9,687 nucleotides of DNA from contig JANNSD010000098.1 of the NCBI GenBank assembly GCA_031402225.1, forward strand, positions 1 to 9,687, in the 5' to 3' direction. Within the stretch, counting starts at the first letter, position 1. Each line of letters opens with the position of its first letter. Shown piece after piece: positions 1-7,175 of the stretch. The position numbers and the translations under genes were made by a program. The notes beneath the pieces are model-generated. The model saw nothing but the letters and a program-made list of their open reading frames with translations, was not told the origin of the DNA and searched no databases. Source of the DNA: JAGGAG01 sp031402225 (lineage in GTDB: Bacteria; Gemmatimonadota; Gemmatimonadetes; Gemmatimonadales; GWC2-71-9).

Positions 1-345
1 GGGATACGAAAACTTGAGGCCGTTGGTCACGTGCGCATTGCTGCCGAGCGCCGAGTCGCCGATGATCTGGCCACTCCGGGCGATCACGTCCCAGAGGAAG
101 GGCATCAGCGTGCGTCGCGCACCCGGTGTGTCCGGCCGCACGAAGTCGCGGGACAACCGGGCGGTATCTTCGACGCCCTGTGTCGCCTGGATGAGGGCGG
201 GGTCGGCCCCGTGGAACACCTCCTGCCAGCGCACCCCGTCGGCCACGATCAGGACCACGTTGCGGGTGCGGGTCGGGGACTGCTGGGCCGCGGCGGTGGT
301 GGCAGCAGCCAGCAGGGACAGGACGATCAGCGTCAGGCGTGGCAT
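1..345 (-). CDS. Secreted alkaline phosphatase superfamily protein (5' part only)
   Basis: This is the first 115 codons of a gene running leftward out of the window. The start is the ATG at 345, followed directly by a signal peptide (hydrophobic LTLIVLSLLAAATTAAA, probable cleavage near residue 20, before QQ). After it comes RNVVLIVADGVRWQEVF. In the alkaline phosphatase/sulfatase/phosphodiesterase superfamily this strand carries the first metal-binding aspartate, here D36 of ADGVRW. The later VTNGLKFSYP at the window edge fits the family form that leads into the active-site region, but the nucleophile cannot be assigned here. The product probably hydrolyses a phosphate or sulfate ester in the periplasm or outside the cell; the substrate is unknown. 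The gene diverges from the DUF4126 gene, with 82 bases between the two starts. The family is fairly sure; the specific enzyme is not. Confidence 0.8.
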   Translation of the reverse strand, partial: MPRLTLIVLSLLAAATTAAAQQSPTRTRNVVLIVADGVRWQEVFHGADPALIQATQGVEDTARLSRDFVRPDTPGARRTLMPFLWDVIARSGQIIGDSALGSNAHVTNGLKFSYP

Positions 346-427
346 GCCGGAAGAATACTCGCCCGGGTGGCCGACCTGAGGACGGGATTTGGCGGAGCGG
401 CGGCCAACGGGATAGACTGAGGGCAGG

Positions 428-1039
428 ATGGATACCCTTCAACTCCTGGGACTGGCACTCGGCACGGCCTTCGCGGCCGGGCTCAACGTCTATGCGACGG
501 TCGCCATTCTCGGCGCGTCACAATACTTCCACCTCTTCGCCCTTCCTGCGGGTCTCGGCATCCTGGGCCACCCCGTCGTCATCTTCGGGGCGGCCGTCCT
601 CTTCTTCATCGAGTTCTTCGCCGACAAGGTGCCCTACGTCGACACCCTTTGGGACTCGATCCACACCCTGGTGCGTCCCGCGGTGGGCGCAGCGCTCAGC
701 TTCGGCATCTTCTCCGACATGCCCGAGGCGTGGAAGGTGGTAGCGGCCCTGGTGGGTGGCACGGTGGCGCTTACGTCGCACGGCGCCAAGGCGGTCACCC
801 GCACGGCGGCCAACGCGAGCCCGGAGCCGTTCAGCAACTGGATCCTGAGTGTGCTCGAGGATGTGGTCGCGGTAGGGCTCACCACGCTGGCGATGTCGCA
901 CCCGGTCATTGCCGGTGCCATCGCGGTCGTTCTGTTTGTCATTGCGGTGCTGGTGATCCGGCGGGTCGTCCGGTTCTTCAAGCAGGCGTTCAGCGGCGAG
1001 CCCGCGGCGGTCCCGATCTCGCCAGGGCCAGGCTCGTGA
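428..1039 (+). CDS. DUF4126 family membrane protein
   Basis: This 203-residue integral membrane protein has features I recognise from DUF4126: an early GLNVYATVAILG (residues 18-29), then FFIEFFADKVPYVDTLWDSIHT (about 59-80), LTSHGAKAVTR (115-125) and a C-terminal hydrophobic stretch ending in IRRVVRFFK (178-185). Several membrane segments are evident, at about 5-30, 42-64, 82-95, 103-117, 143-156 and 158-177. The start is well placed: GAGGGCAGG lies directly upstream of the ATG. The family has no established biochemical function, so only an inner-membrane location can be stated. Its stop overlaps the start of the next gene as GTGA, which suggests co-translation with the exported metallo-beta-lactamase-fold protein. 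Confidence 0.85.
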   Translation: MDTLQLLGLALGTAFAAGLNVYATVAILGASQYFHLFALPAGLGILGHPVVIFGAAVLFFIEFFADKVPYVDTLWDSIHTLVRPAVGAALSFGIFSDMPEAWKVVAALVGGTVALTSHGAKAVTRTAANASPEPFSNWILSVLEDVVAVGLTTLAMSHPVIAGAIAVVLFVIAVLVIRRVVRFFKQAFSGEPAAVPISPGPGS

Positions 1040-1956
1040 CGCGCCCGTCGGTCGTCACCTGCCTGGCCGCCGCGATTGCAATGCTGCTGCCGACCTCCGC
1101 GACCGGCCTTGCCGCTTCCCCGCCCCCGGCGCCTGGCCCCACCACGGTGACCATCCTCTATGACGCGTTCGGTGGGCGCAACGGACTGGTGCAGGACTGG
1201 GGCTTCGCGGCCCTGATCGAGTACCAGGGCAAGCGTATCCTGTTCGACACCGGGAACAATGCGGTCACCTTCGCAGCGAACGTCCACCGCCTGCACATCG
1301 ACCTCAAGCACCTCGATCTGGTCATCGTATCGCACCGCCACAGTGACCACACCGCCGGACTGAGCGTCGTGCTGCAGGAAAACCCCAGCGTCCCGATCTA
1401 TGCGCCACGCGACGGCGGGTTCGGGATCTTCGGGAGCAGCGTGCCGGGGACATTCTATCGCGCGGATCCCGCCCTGCCCGACAGCATGCGGTACTTCAAC
1501 GGGGTCGTCCCCGACGAGATCCGCGGTGGCACCTTGTGGCCCATGGCCCACGTCGTGGTCGTGGACTCATCGCTGGTCATCGCACCCGGTATCCGGATCG
1601 TGGCCCTCGTATCGGATGTGCCCGGTACTCGCGAACTCCGGGAGTTGTCGCTGGTGCTGGAAACGCCCACCGGCAGCATCCTGATCGTCGGCTGCTCGCA
1701 CCCTGGCATCGAGCGCATCCTGGCCGCGGCAACGGCGGAAGGCGCACCGGTGCGCATCGTCTTTGGCGGCCTGCACCTCGTCGCGGCCCCCGATTCAATC
1801 GTTGGTCCACTGGTGCAGCGACTCCACCAGCAGTGGCGAATCACGCAGGTCGCGCCCGGCCACTGTACCGGCGAGCCGGCCTTCGCCGCGCTGCAGCGGG
1901 AGTATGGCGCCGATTACCTCTACGCCGGCGTCGGTGAGCGACTCGAACTCCCGTAG
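1036..1956 (+). CDS. Exported metallo-beta-lactamase-fold hydrolase, COG1237 type
   Basis: The gene encodes 306 residues from a GTG start that overlaps the previous stop (GTGA). Choosing this start gives a clean export signal at residues 1-28 (VVTCLAAAIAMLLPTSATG core, then LAAS). The fold is shown by DWGFAALIEYQGKRILFDTG (54-73) and the metal-binding SHRHSDHTAGL, with H100, H102, D104 and H105 forming HxHxDH. Further likely ligands or conserved stations are GCSHPGIE (H222), FGGLHL (H247) and APGHCTG (H276). The arrangement, with GCSH-GI followed by GLHL and HCTG, matches the COG1237 group, which includes archaeal proteins annotated as dihydropterin-related synthase. The substrate in this organism is unknown, and the archaeal pathway name should not be transferred. 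A lipoprotein signal is not evident, so the product is probably a soluble periplasmic protein. Confidence 0.82.
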   Translation: MTRPSVVTCLAAAIAMLLPTSATGLAASPPPAPGPTTVTILYDAFGGRNGLVQDWGFAALIEYQGKRILFDTGNNAVTFAANVHRLHIDLKHLDLVIVSHRHSDHTAGLSVVLQENPSVPIYAPRDGGFGIFGSSVPGTFYRADPALPDSMRYFNGVVPDEIRGGTLWPMAHVVVVDSSLVIAPGIRIVALVSDVPGTRELRELSLVLETPTGSILIVGCSHPGIERILAAATAEGAPVRIVFGGLHLVAAPDSIVGPLVQRLHQQWRITQVAPGHCTGEPAFAALQREYGADYLYAGVGERLELP

Positions 1957-2038
1957 CCGGATTGCTTCATTCATTCCTCGCGGAATCTTCAGGCAGGGCA
2001 CCGCAGCTTTCGTCCCATGAACAACCACGGGGATGTCC

Positions 2039-2575
2039 ATGCCTGACGCGCCTGATATGCTGGCCGTTGTCAAATCCGTCCGCTCATCGGAGAACTTCAA
2101 GTCCGAGCTCCGGTACATTCGCCGAGGCGGCTATGACGTCACCGAGGAACCGGGACTCTTCAAGCACCTCGAGCGCGGGCTCGTCCGCGTCGTCTTTCCC
2201 ACCACCGTCGCGCGGGTCGATGCCGGTACCGTCGTAGCAGTGGTGTGCCTCTACGATTCAGGCGAACAGTACAACGTCTACGCCCACACGATCTGCGCCG
2301 GACCCGGGGTGAACGCCCTGCTCAAGGCCATTCATTCCCAGATGCCGGTGGCGCTGCCCCAGCCCGGTGCCACGGGCGAGGCTGCGATCGCCAAGTTCGT
2401 GGCGTGGAAGGAGGCCGCCTGGACCCGGTTCCTCAACGATGAACTGGAGTTCGGTTCCGACGCCGCCTCGGCTACCTGGATCAGCAGCTTCTGGCGGGCG
2501 CTGGACCGGATGTTCGGGGGAGGGTACCTGACCGATACGGGACGCACGGCAGCGCGGCAGACAGCGCTCCAGTAG
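2039..2575 (+). CDS. Hypothetical protein, unrecognised
   Basis: I do not recognise this 178-residue protein. The ATG at 2039 is preferred over an in-frame ATG at 2033, because GGGGA at 2029-2033 lies at a usual ribosome-binding distance from 2039 but abuts 2033. A third ATG at 2057 lacks a binding site. No signal peptide or membrane segment is visible. The N-terminal half looks like a compact alpha/beta domain with strands such as LVRVVFP and TVVAVVCLYDS. The C-terminal part is probably helical and rich in aromatic residues (KFVAWKEAAWTRFLNDELEF, WISSFWRALDRMF). Only a single cysteine is seen and no catalytic motif stands out. It lies 82 bases after the COG1237-type gene and ends 13 bases before the convergent oxidoreductase gene, so it may belong to the left transcription unit. 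Confidence 0.7.
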   Translation: MPDAPDMLAVVKSVRSSENFKSELRYIRRGGYDVTEEPGLFKHLERGLVRVVFPTTVARVDAGTVVAVVCLYDSGEQYNVYAHTICAGPGVNALLKAIHSQMPVALPQPGATGEAAIAKFVAWKEAAWTRFLNDELEFGSDAASATWISSFWRALDRMFGGGYLTDTGRTAARQTALQ

Positions 2576-2588
2576 CCCGCGGACGCGC

Positions 2589-3950
2589 TCAGCCTGGCCC
2601 GCGCGCGGCGAGCGCGAGGCTCGCTTCCGCCCGCGCCTCCAGTGTGAAGTCGTGGTGCCCCATCGCTACACCGACCTTCTGCAGAAAAGCGTTGGGCGGC
2701 TCGCCCCCGGCAAACACCCACATCCAGTCGTTCGACATCTCGGTAATCGCGCCCGCCACGTCGATGAGCACCGACTTCTCCCGTACCTCAACCGGCTGCG
2801 AGCCGAACAGCACGCGCACTTTTTTCGACTTCATCGCCTCCTGAATGCGGATCGCGTTGCGCTCCTTGATGCGGCTGAACTCCTCCTGACGGTATGACAG
2901 CGTGACCTGGTTCCCCTTCTGGTAGGCGAGCCCCAGCGCCGCCTCCACCGCACTGTCGCCGCCCCCAACCACCAGGATCCTCGAGTTGACGTACGCATCG
3001 GCCTCGATCAGGCCGTACATCACCTTGGGCAGTTCCTCCCCTGGAATACCGAGCTTGCGTGGCGTGCCGCGGCGCCCGAGGGCGAGGATCACGCTGCGCG
3101 CGCGGTAGGTGCCCCCGGTGCTCGTGACGAGCAGCGTGCCCTCGGCTTCGCGCGCGATCGCCTCGACCTTCTCCTGTGTCCGCACCTGTACGTTGCCCTT
3201 CTTGATGACGGAGGCCCAGAACTCCATCAGCTTTTCCTTGGAGATCTCCAGCTTGTTGAACTTCCCGTGCATCGGGAAATCCACCGGGCTCGTCATCACC
3301 ACCTTCTGCCGCGGATACTTGGCCACAGTGCCGCCCAGCTCTTCCTGTTCCAGCGTCACGTAGGTGAGTCCCTTCTCTACCGCGCGCAGCGACGCACTGA
3401 GTCCAGCCGGGCCCGCCCCCACGATGCACACGTCCAGGACGCCTGGCGCCCGCGACCGTGAGCCAACGCGACGCGCGATGGTATCGATGCACTCCCGCCC
3501 CTGGTTCACCGCATTCTTGATCAGCGCCAGGCCCCCGAGCTCACCGATGATGAAGACGCCGGGAATGTTCGTTTCGTACTCCCGGGATAGCCGGGGCATG
3601 TCGGCGCTGATGCTGGGACTCGCCATCACGATCTCGATGGCACCCACCGGACAGGCCTCCGCACAGAGCCCGTGCCCGATGCACTTCGGGCCATTCACGA
3701 TCGCTGCCTTCCCCGCGATCACCGCGAGTACGTCCCCCTCCGGGCACACGTCCACGCAGGCGCCACACCCGATGCAGTACGAAATATTGATATGCGGATG
3801 CTGGGCCCGCGGCCCGCCCGACGAGTGCTTGCCCCGCTCGGCCGCCGCAAGCGCCTGCTGCTCGCGCTTCCGCGTGCGACGAAGGTGCAGGAGCAACGGC
3901 CCCACGAGAAAGAGGCCGAACACCGCATAGATGAGCAGGTCCATCGTCAT
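2589..3950 (-). CDS. Membrane-anchored ferredoxin-FAD/NAD(P) oxidoreductase (thioredoxin-reductase-like)
   Basis: The protein has 453 residues from the ATG at 3950; ATG 3944 is equally possible and no strong ribosome site marks either. Order of parts: one membrane helix (LLIYAVFGLFLVGPLLLHL, 5-23) then RRTRKRE, which suggests a cytoplasmic catalytic part. Next is a two-cluster ferredoxin domain: C59, C62, C65, C69 in a normal motif, and C90, H93, C96, C100, where histidine replaces the second cysteine. A linker NIPGVFIIGELGG (128-140) follows, then an FAD-binding GAGPAGLSASL (178-188) and an NAD(P)-type VVGGGDSAVEAALGLA (327-342). The CxxC disulfide of true thioredoxin reductases is absent. 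It therefore probably moves electrons between NAD(P)H, FAD and Fe-S clusters rather than reducing a disulfide. It diverges from the cytochrome b/c operon, which makes a membrane redox partner likely. The direction of electron flow is inferred. Confidence 0.87.
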   Translation of the reverse strand: MTMDLLIYAVFGLFLVGPLLLHLRRTRKREQQALAAAERGKHSSGGPRAQHPHINISYCIGCGACVDVCPEGDVLAVIAGKAAIVNGPKCIGHGLCAEACPVGAIEIVMASPSISADMPRLSREYETNIPGVFIIGELGGLALIKNAVNQGRECIDTIARRVGSRSRAPGVLDVCIVGAGPAGLSASLRAVEKGLTYVTLEQEELGGTVAKYPRQKVVMTSPVDFPMHGKFNKLEISKEKLMEFWASVIKKGNVQVRTQEKVEAIAREAEGTLLVTSTGGTYRARSVILALGRRGTPRKLGIPGEELPKVMYGLIEADAYVNSRILVVGGGDSAVEAALGLAYQKGNQVTLSYRQEEFSRIKERNAIRIQEAMKSKKVRVLFGSQPVEVREKSVLIDVAGAITEMSNDWMWVFAGGEPPNAFLQKVGVAMGHHDFTLEARAEASLALAARGPG

Positions 3951-4094
3951 ATGCGGATCAGAAACGCAACGCCTTGATACGGCTGTAACGCCATGTGACA
4001 TACCTCGGCATTTCGAGTCATCTGCTACCAACCTAAGACACTGATCTAGAACGACTTGGGCTATGTGGCCGACGTCGGGTCCCGGGTCGGTTTC

Positions 4095-4116
4095 TTGCGG
4101 ATACATCTCTCCGCAA
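4095..4116. promoter_or_regulatory. Inverted repeat in the divergent intergenic region
   Basis: The arms TTGCGGA and TCCGCAA are perfect 7-base inverted copies around an 8-base spacer. The element lies 30 bases upstream of the cytochrome b start, in the 196-base gap between two divergent redox genes, which is more AT-rich than the coding regions. It could be an operator for a dimeric regulator or a hairpin in the 5' leader. I found no convincing -35/-10 pair to anchor it, so the role is a guess. Confidence 0.3.
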
Positions 4117-4146
4117 CTTTACCGATATCACCGGGATCATACACCG

Positions 4147-5133
4147 ATGCCGCCTGCGAACCTCGCGCCAGCACCGCAATCAGTCGCCACCGAACACCGC
4201 GCCCAGCACGCAAACCGGGCGCCGCGGCCGCGCGCCTCGGCGCCACTCCCGCGGAAACGGAAAGGCCCCTCGGTGCCCGCCGTGGTGGCGGCGATCATCA
4301 CGCTCGTGGTGGCCGGCCTCAACCTGTTCGGCATGCATTACTACCTGGAGCCGAGGGCCGAACAGGTTCGTGACCCACTCCATGCCTGGCTCAAGCCATC
4401 GGGCTATCTCGGCCAGAGCGCGGGCATCCTGGCGCTCGCCGTGTTCCTCTTCCTGTGGTTGTACCCCCTGCGCAAGAAGTTCCGCTGGCTCGCCCTCACC
4501 GGCTCCATCGCGAAGTGGCTCGACGTGCATTCACTCGCCGCGCTGGGCCTCCCGCTCCTCGTGGCCATGCACGCGGCGTGGCGCTTCGGTGGCGTCATCG
4601 GGCTCGGGTTCTGGTCGATGATGCTGGTCTGGGCCAGCGGCATCGTCGGGCGCTACCTGTACGCGCGCGTACCGCGCAGCCAGGCCGGCGTGGAGCTGAC
4701 CATCGACGAGATCGCGGCCCAGCGCCAGGCGCTCGTCGAGGAGATCGCCCGGCGCTCGGGACTCGAGGTCGCCGCCATCGAGGTGGCGCTCGATGCCGAC
4801 CCCACGCCCACCGAAGGACTCGGCCTGGGGCAGACGATGGCCCGCATGATCGCCGACGATCGGCGCCGTCGGCGCGCCGCGAAGACGCTCCGCGACGAGA
4901 TCCGCAAGCGGCGTCCGCTCAACCGCCGCGGGGATACGGCGGCCCTTCGCGAGGTCCTCCGACTGGCCAATCGCGAGATGGCGCTGACGCAGCAGTCGCG
5001 CATGCTCGGCGCCACCCAGAACATCCTGCGCTTCTGGCATGTGGCCCACCGTCCGCTGGCCATCACCGCGCTCGTGGCCGTCATCATCCATGTCGCGGTC
5101 GTCGTGTCGCTGGGCGCCACGTGGTTCTGGTAG
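4147..5133 (+). CDS. Dihaem b-type membrane cytochrome, probable transmembrane electron carrier
   Basis: The 328-residue product starts at ATG 4147, with a weak GGGA ten bases upstream. A basic, proline-rich N-terminus (PRPRASAPLPRKRK) precedes the first helix (43-63). Further helices lie at about 88-107, 126-145, 150-172 and 302-323. Two helices each carry a pair of histidines 14 residues apart: H128/H142 and H301/H315, both H-x13-H. This spacing places ligands for two stacked b haems across a membrane, as in other dihaem b cytochromes and ferric reductases. Between helices four and five is a charged loop of about 125 residues, rich in arginine, probably on the cytoplasmic side. Its stop overlaps the start chosen for the 23-haem cytochrome c gene. 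I infer that it passes electrons between the FAD/Fe-S protein and periplasmic haems; no exact family name is claimed. Confidence 0.78.
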   Translation: MPPANLAPAPQSVATEHRAQHANRAPRPRASAPLPRKRKGPSVPAVVAAIITLVVAGLNLFGMHYYLEPRAEQVRDPLHAWLKPSGYLGQSAGILALAVFLFLWLYPLRKKFRWLALTGSIAKWLDVHSLAALGLPLLVAMHAAWRFGGVIGLGFWSMMLVWASGIVGRYLYARVPRSQAGVELTIDEIAAQRQALVEEIARRSGLEVAAIEVALDADPTPTEGLGLGQTMARMIADDRRRRRAAKTLRDEIRKRRPLNRRGDTAALREVLRLANREMALTQQSRMLGATQNILRFWHVAHRPLAITALVAVIIHVAVVVSLGATWFW

Positions 5134-7175
5134 ACAGGCGACCCTCCCATGGCCTTCGCGCTTCCTGCCGAGCTGTCTTCCTCTCGCTCGCGTGCTGCCT
5201 CATGATGGCCGCGAGCGCGCAGGCACAGATCTCCCCCGGCCCGCTGGCCGCGCCCCACGCGTCGCTCGAGGGGCCGTCGCAGTGTACCCAGTGCCATGGC
5301 GGCAAGCGCGAGCCGATGGGTACGCAGTGCCTCGCCTGTCACAAGGATATCAACTGGCTCGTACAGCGCGGCGGCGGCTTCCACGGCAGTGCACCCGTGA
5401 AGGCGGCGACCTGTGCGTCGTGCCATCCCGATCATGCCGGCCGCGACTTCCAGATGGTGCAGTGGCCCGACGGCAGCGCGGAGAAGTTCGCTCACAAGCG
5501 CGCGGGCTGGGCGCTGAAGCAGAAGCACGCCGAGGCGGAGTGCAAGGACTGCCACACGTCGAAGTTCGCCGTGTCGCCCGCCGCGAAGCTCACGGCGCGG
5601 AAAACCGGCATCGGCTATACCGGCCTCGAGACCACCTGTACCAGCTGTCATGAGGACGTCCACCGCGCCGCACTGGGCCAGGACTGCACCAAGTGCCACG
5701 ATGCGGCGAGCTGGACCGTCACCCCCGGCTTCAACCACGACACCACCGCGTACGAGCTCACCGGCAAGCACGCCGAGGTGAAGTGCGACGAGTGCCACCT
5801 GGACGCCCGGCTCTCACCGAAGGGCGACGGTCGGGGACACCTGGTGCCGGTCTACAAGCCGGTGTCGTTCGGCACCTGTGCCGACTGCCACACCGACCCC
5901 CACAAGGGCGCGCTCGGCCCCAAGTGCGCCGACTGCCACGGTACCAGCGGATTCAAGGTCATCGACAAGAACCGGTTCGACCACGACCGCACGAAATATC
6001 CGCTCGCCGGGGAGCACGAGACGGTGGCGTGCGCCGCCTGCCACAAGGGCTTCTCCACGCCGGCGCTCAGCAAGCCGGCGTTCGCCACCTGCACCGCCTG
6101 TCACAAGGATGCGCACAACGGCACCGCGACCCTGGCCGGCAAGCCGGTCGATTGCGCCTCGTGCCATACCGTCTCCGGCTTCACGCCGTCCTCGTACACG
6201 GTCGCGAGTCACGGCACCACGAAGTATCCGCTCGAGGGCAAGCATGCCGCGGTCAAGTGCGTGGCGTGCCACATGAAGAGCACGAGCACCACGGCCGCGG
6301 CCCAGTATGGCAGCTCGAAGGTGCTGATGCGGCCAGCGTTCGCCCGCTGCACCGACTGTCACGCCGATGATCATGGCGGCCAGCTCAAGGCCAGCGCGAA
6401 CAAGGGAGAGTGTGCCAGCTGCCACCGCGTGGCGGGCTGGGCGCCCAGCACCTTCGACAGCGCCGCCCACGCGAAGACGAAACTCGTGCTCGATGGCCGG
6501 CACGCGCAGGTGAAGTGCGCCGACTGTCATGGCACCGCGCGCACCGGGTTGCCACCGTTCGCCACTACCGCGGCGGCGGGGAAGGCCAACTTCGTGTTCA
6601 CGCTGAACGAAGTGGAGTGCGCCGCCTGCCACGTCGACCCGCACCAGGGACGCTTCACCACCCGTGGGGCCACGCCCGTGAGCGGCGGCTGCCTCGCCTG
6701 TCACGGCACGCTGGCCTTCCAGCCGTCGACGATGAAGGTCGCGGCACACGCCCAGTTCCACTTCGACCTCGACGGCGCGCATCGCGCCACCCCCTGCTCC
6801 GCCTGCCACAAGGAACTCATGCGCCCGGTGCCGGCGAAGCAGTCGTCGCTCGTGCGCGGGGGCGGCACCTTCCCGCCGCTGCAGTTCGAGGCGAAGCAGG
6901 AATGCGTGGCGTGCCACAGCAACACGCACGGCACCCAGTTCGCTGCCTGGGACGCGAAGGGCGGCTGCGCGGCGTGCCACTCGGTGACGAGCTTCGCGCC
7001 CGCCTCGAAGTTCAACCACGACACCGATGCCTCGTTTGCGCTCAAGGGCGCGCACGAGAAGGTGGCCTGCAGCCAGTGCCACCCGAAGGACCCGAAGGGC
7101 ACCACCCCGGAGGCGCGGATCTACCGCCCCGTCTCCGGGAAATGTGAGAGCTGCCACGGCAAGGAGGTCGGATGA
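5121..7175 (+). CDS. Exported 23-haem cytochrome c (cytochrome c3-like modules)
   Basis: Twenty-three CxxCH motifs lie between C55 and H679 of 684 residues, about one per 30 residues. The signal peptide core is AVFLSLACCLMMAASAQAQ. The only in-frame start giving a full signal is GTG 5121, inside the end of the cytochrome b gene. ATG 5149 is better placed but out of frame by one base. After four N-terminal haems, six modules of three haems follow (haems 5-22, 5637-7082), then a final haem. Each module reads roughly CxxCH-x-D-x-H, then CxxCH followed by F or W, then a stretch like F-x-H-D-x-T-x-Y-x-L-x-G-x-H-x2-V-x-C-x2-CH. The extra histidines suit sixth ligands. The product is probably a long periplasmic or surface haem wire. 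AAGGAGG near its end serves the next gene, with an ATGA overlap. Confidence 0.9.
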   Translation: MVLVDRRPSHGLRASCRAVFLSLACCLMMAASAQAQISPGPLAAPHASLEGPSQCTQCHGGKREPMGTQCLACHKDINWLVQRGGGFHGSAPVKAATCASCHPDHAGRDFQMVQWPDGSAEKFAHKRAGWALKQKHAEAECKDCHTSKFAVSPAAKLTARKTGIGYTGLETTCTSCHEDVHRAALGQDCTKCHDAASWTVTPGFNHDTTAYELTGKHAEVKCDECHLDARLSPKGDGRGHLVPVYKPVSFGTCADCHTDPHKGALGPKCADCHGTSGFKVIDKNRFDHDRTKYPLAGEHETVACAACHKGFSTPALSKPAFATCTACHKDAHNGTATLAGKPVDCASCHTVSGFTPSSYTVASHGTTKYPLEGKHAAVKCVACHMKSTSTTAAAQYGSSKVLMRPAFARCTDCHADDHGGQLKASANKGECASCHRVAGWAPSTFDSAAHAKTKLVLDGRHAQVKCADCHGTARTGLPPFATTAAAGKANFVFTLNEVECAACHVDPHQGRFTTRGATPVSGGCLACHGTLAFQPSTMKVAAHAQFHFDLDGAHRATPCSACHKELMRPVPAKQSSLVRGGGTFPPLQFEAKQECVACHSNTHGTQFAAWDAKGGCAACHSVTSFAPASKFNHDTDASFALKGAHEKVACSQCHPKDPKGTTPEARIYRPVSGKCESCHGKEVG
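7161..7167 (+). promoter_or_regulatory. Ribosome binding site for the second cytochrome
   Basis: AAGGAGG is a near-perfect anti-16S match lying four bases before ATG 7172, inside the last codons of the 23-haem cytochrome gene. It fixes the start at 7172, which encodes a signal peptide in a frame different from the long haem-bearing frame. This is one of the clues to the frameshift at 7268/7269. Confidence 0.75.

Noticed and set aside
14..420. Small plus-strand open frames at the left edge
   Set aside because: They lie opposite the signal peptide and DGVRW motif of the phosphatase-superfamily gene, which is the convincing reading.
1960..1995. ATTCC-TCGC-GGAAT hairpin after the COG1237-type gene as a terminator
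   Set aside because: The stem has only five pairs and no T-run follows.
3974..3990. TTGAT as an FNR/CRP-type site before the oxidoreductase
   Set aside because: Only one half-site is present; the partner ATCAA at the required spacing is absent.
3951..4106. Upstream extension of the oxidoreductase reading frame
   Set aside because: The added residues have no motif and would put a polar segment before the membrane helix. The region is the AT-richer divergent promoter gap.
4063..4146. Earlier start for the cytochrome b gene at 4063
   Set aside because: The extra 28 residues have no feature, and the inverted repeat and leader lie there. ATG 4147 begins just ahead of the basic N-terminal region and first helix.
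5814..7157. Long open frame on the minus strand (447 codons) opposite the 23-haem cytochrome
   Set aside because: It is rich in Arg, Gly, Ala and Val without any domain, and it mirrors the high-GC codon pattern of the real gene. The plus strand has 23 CxxCH motifs.
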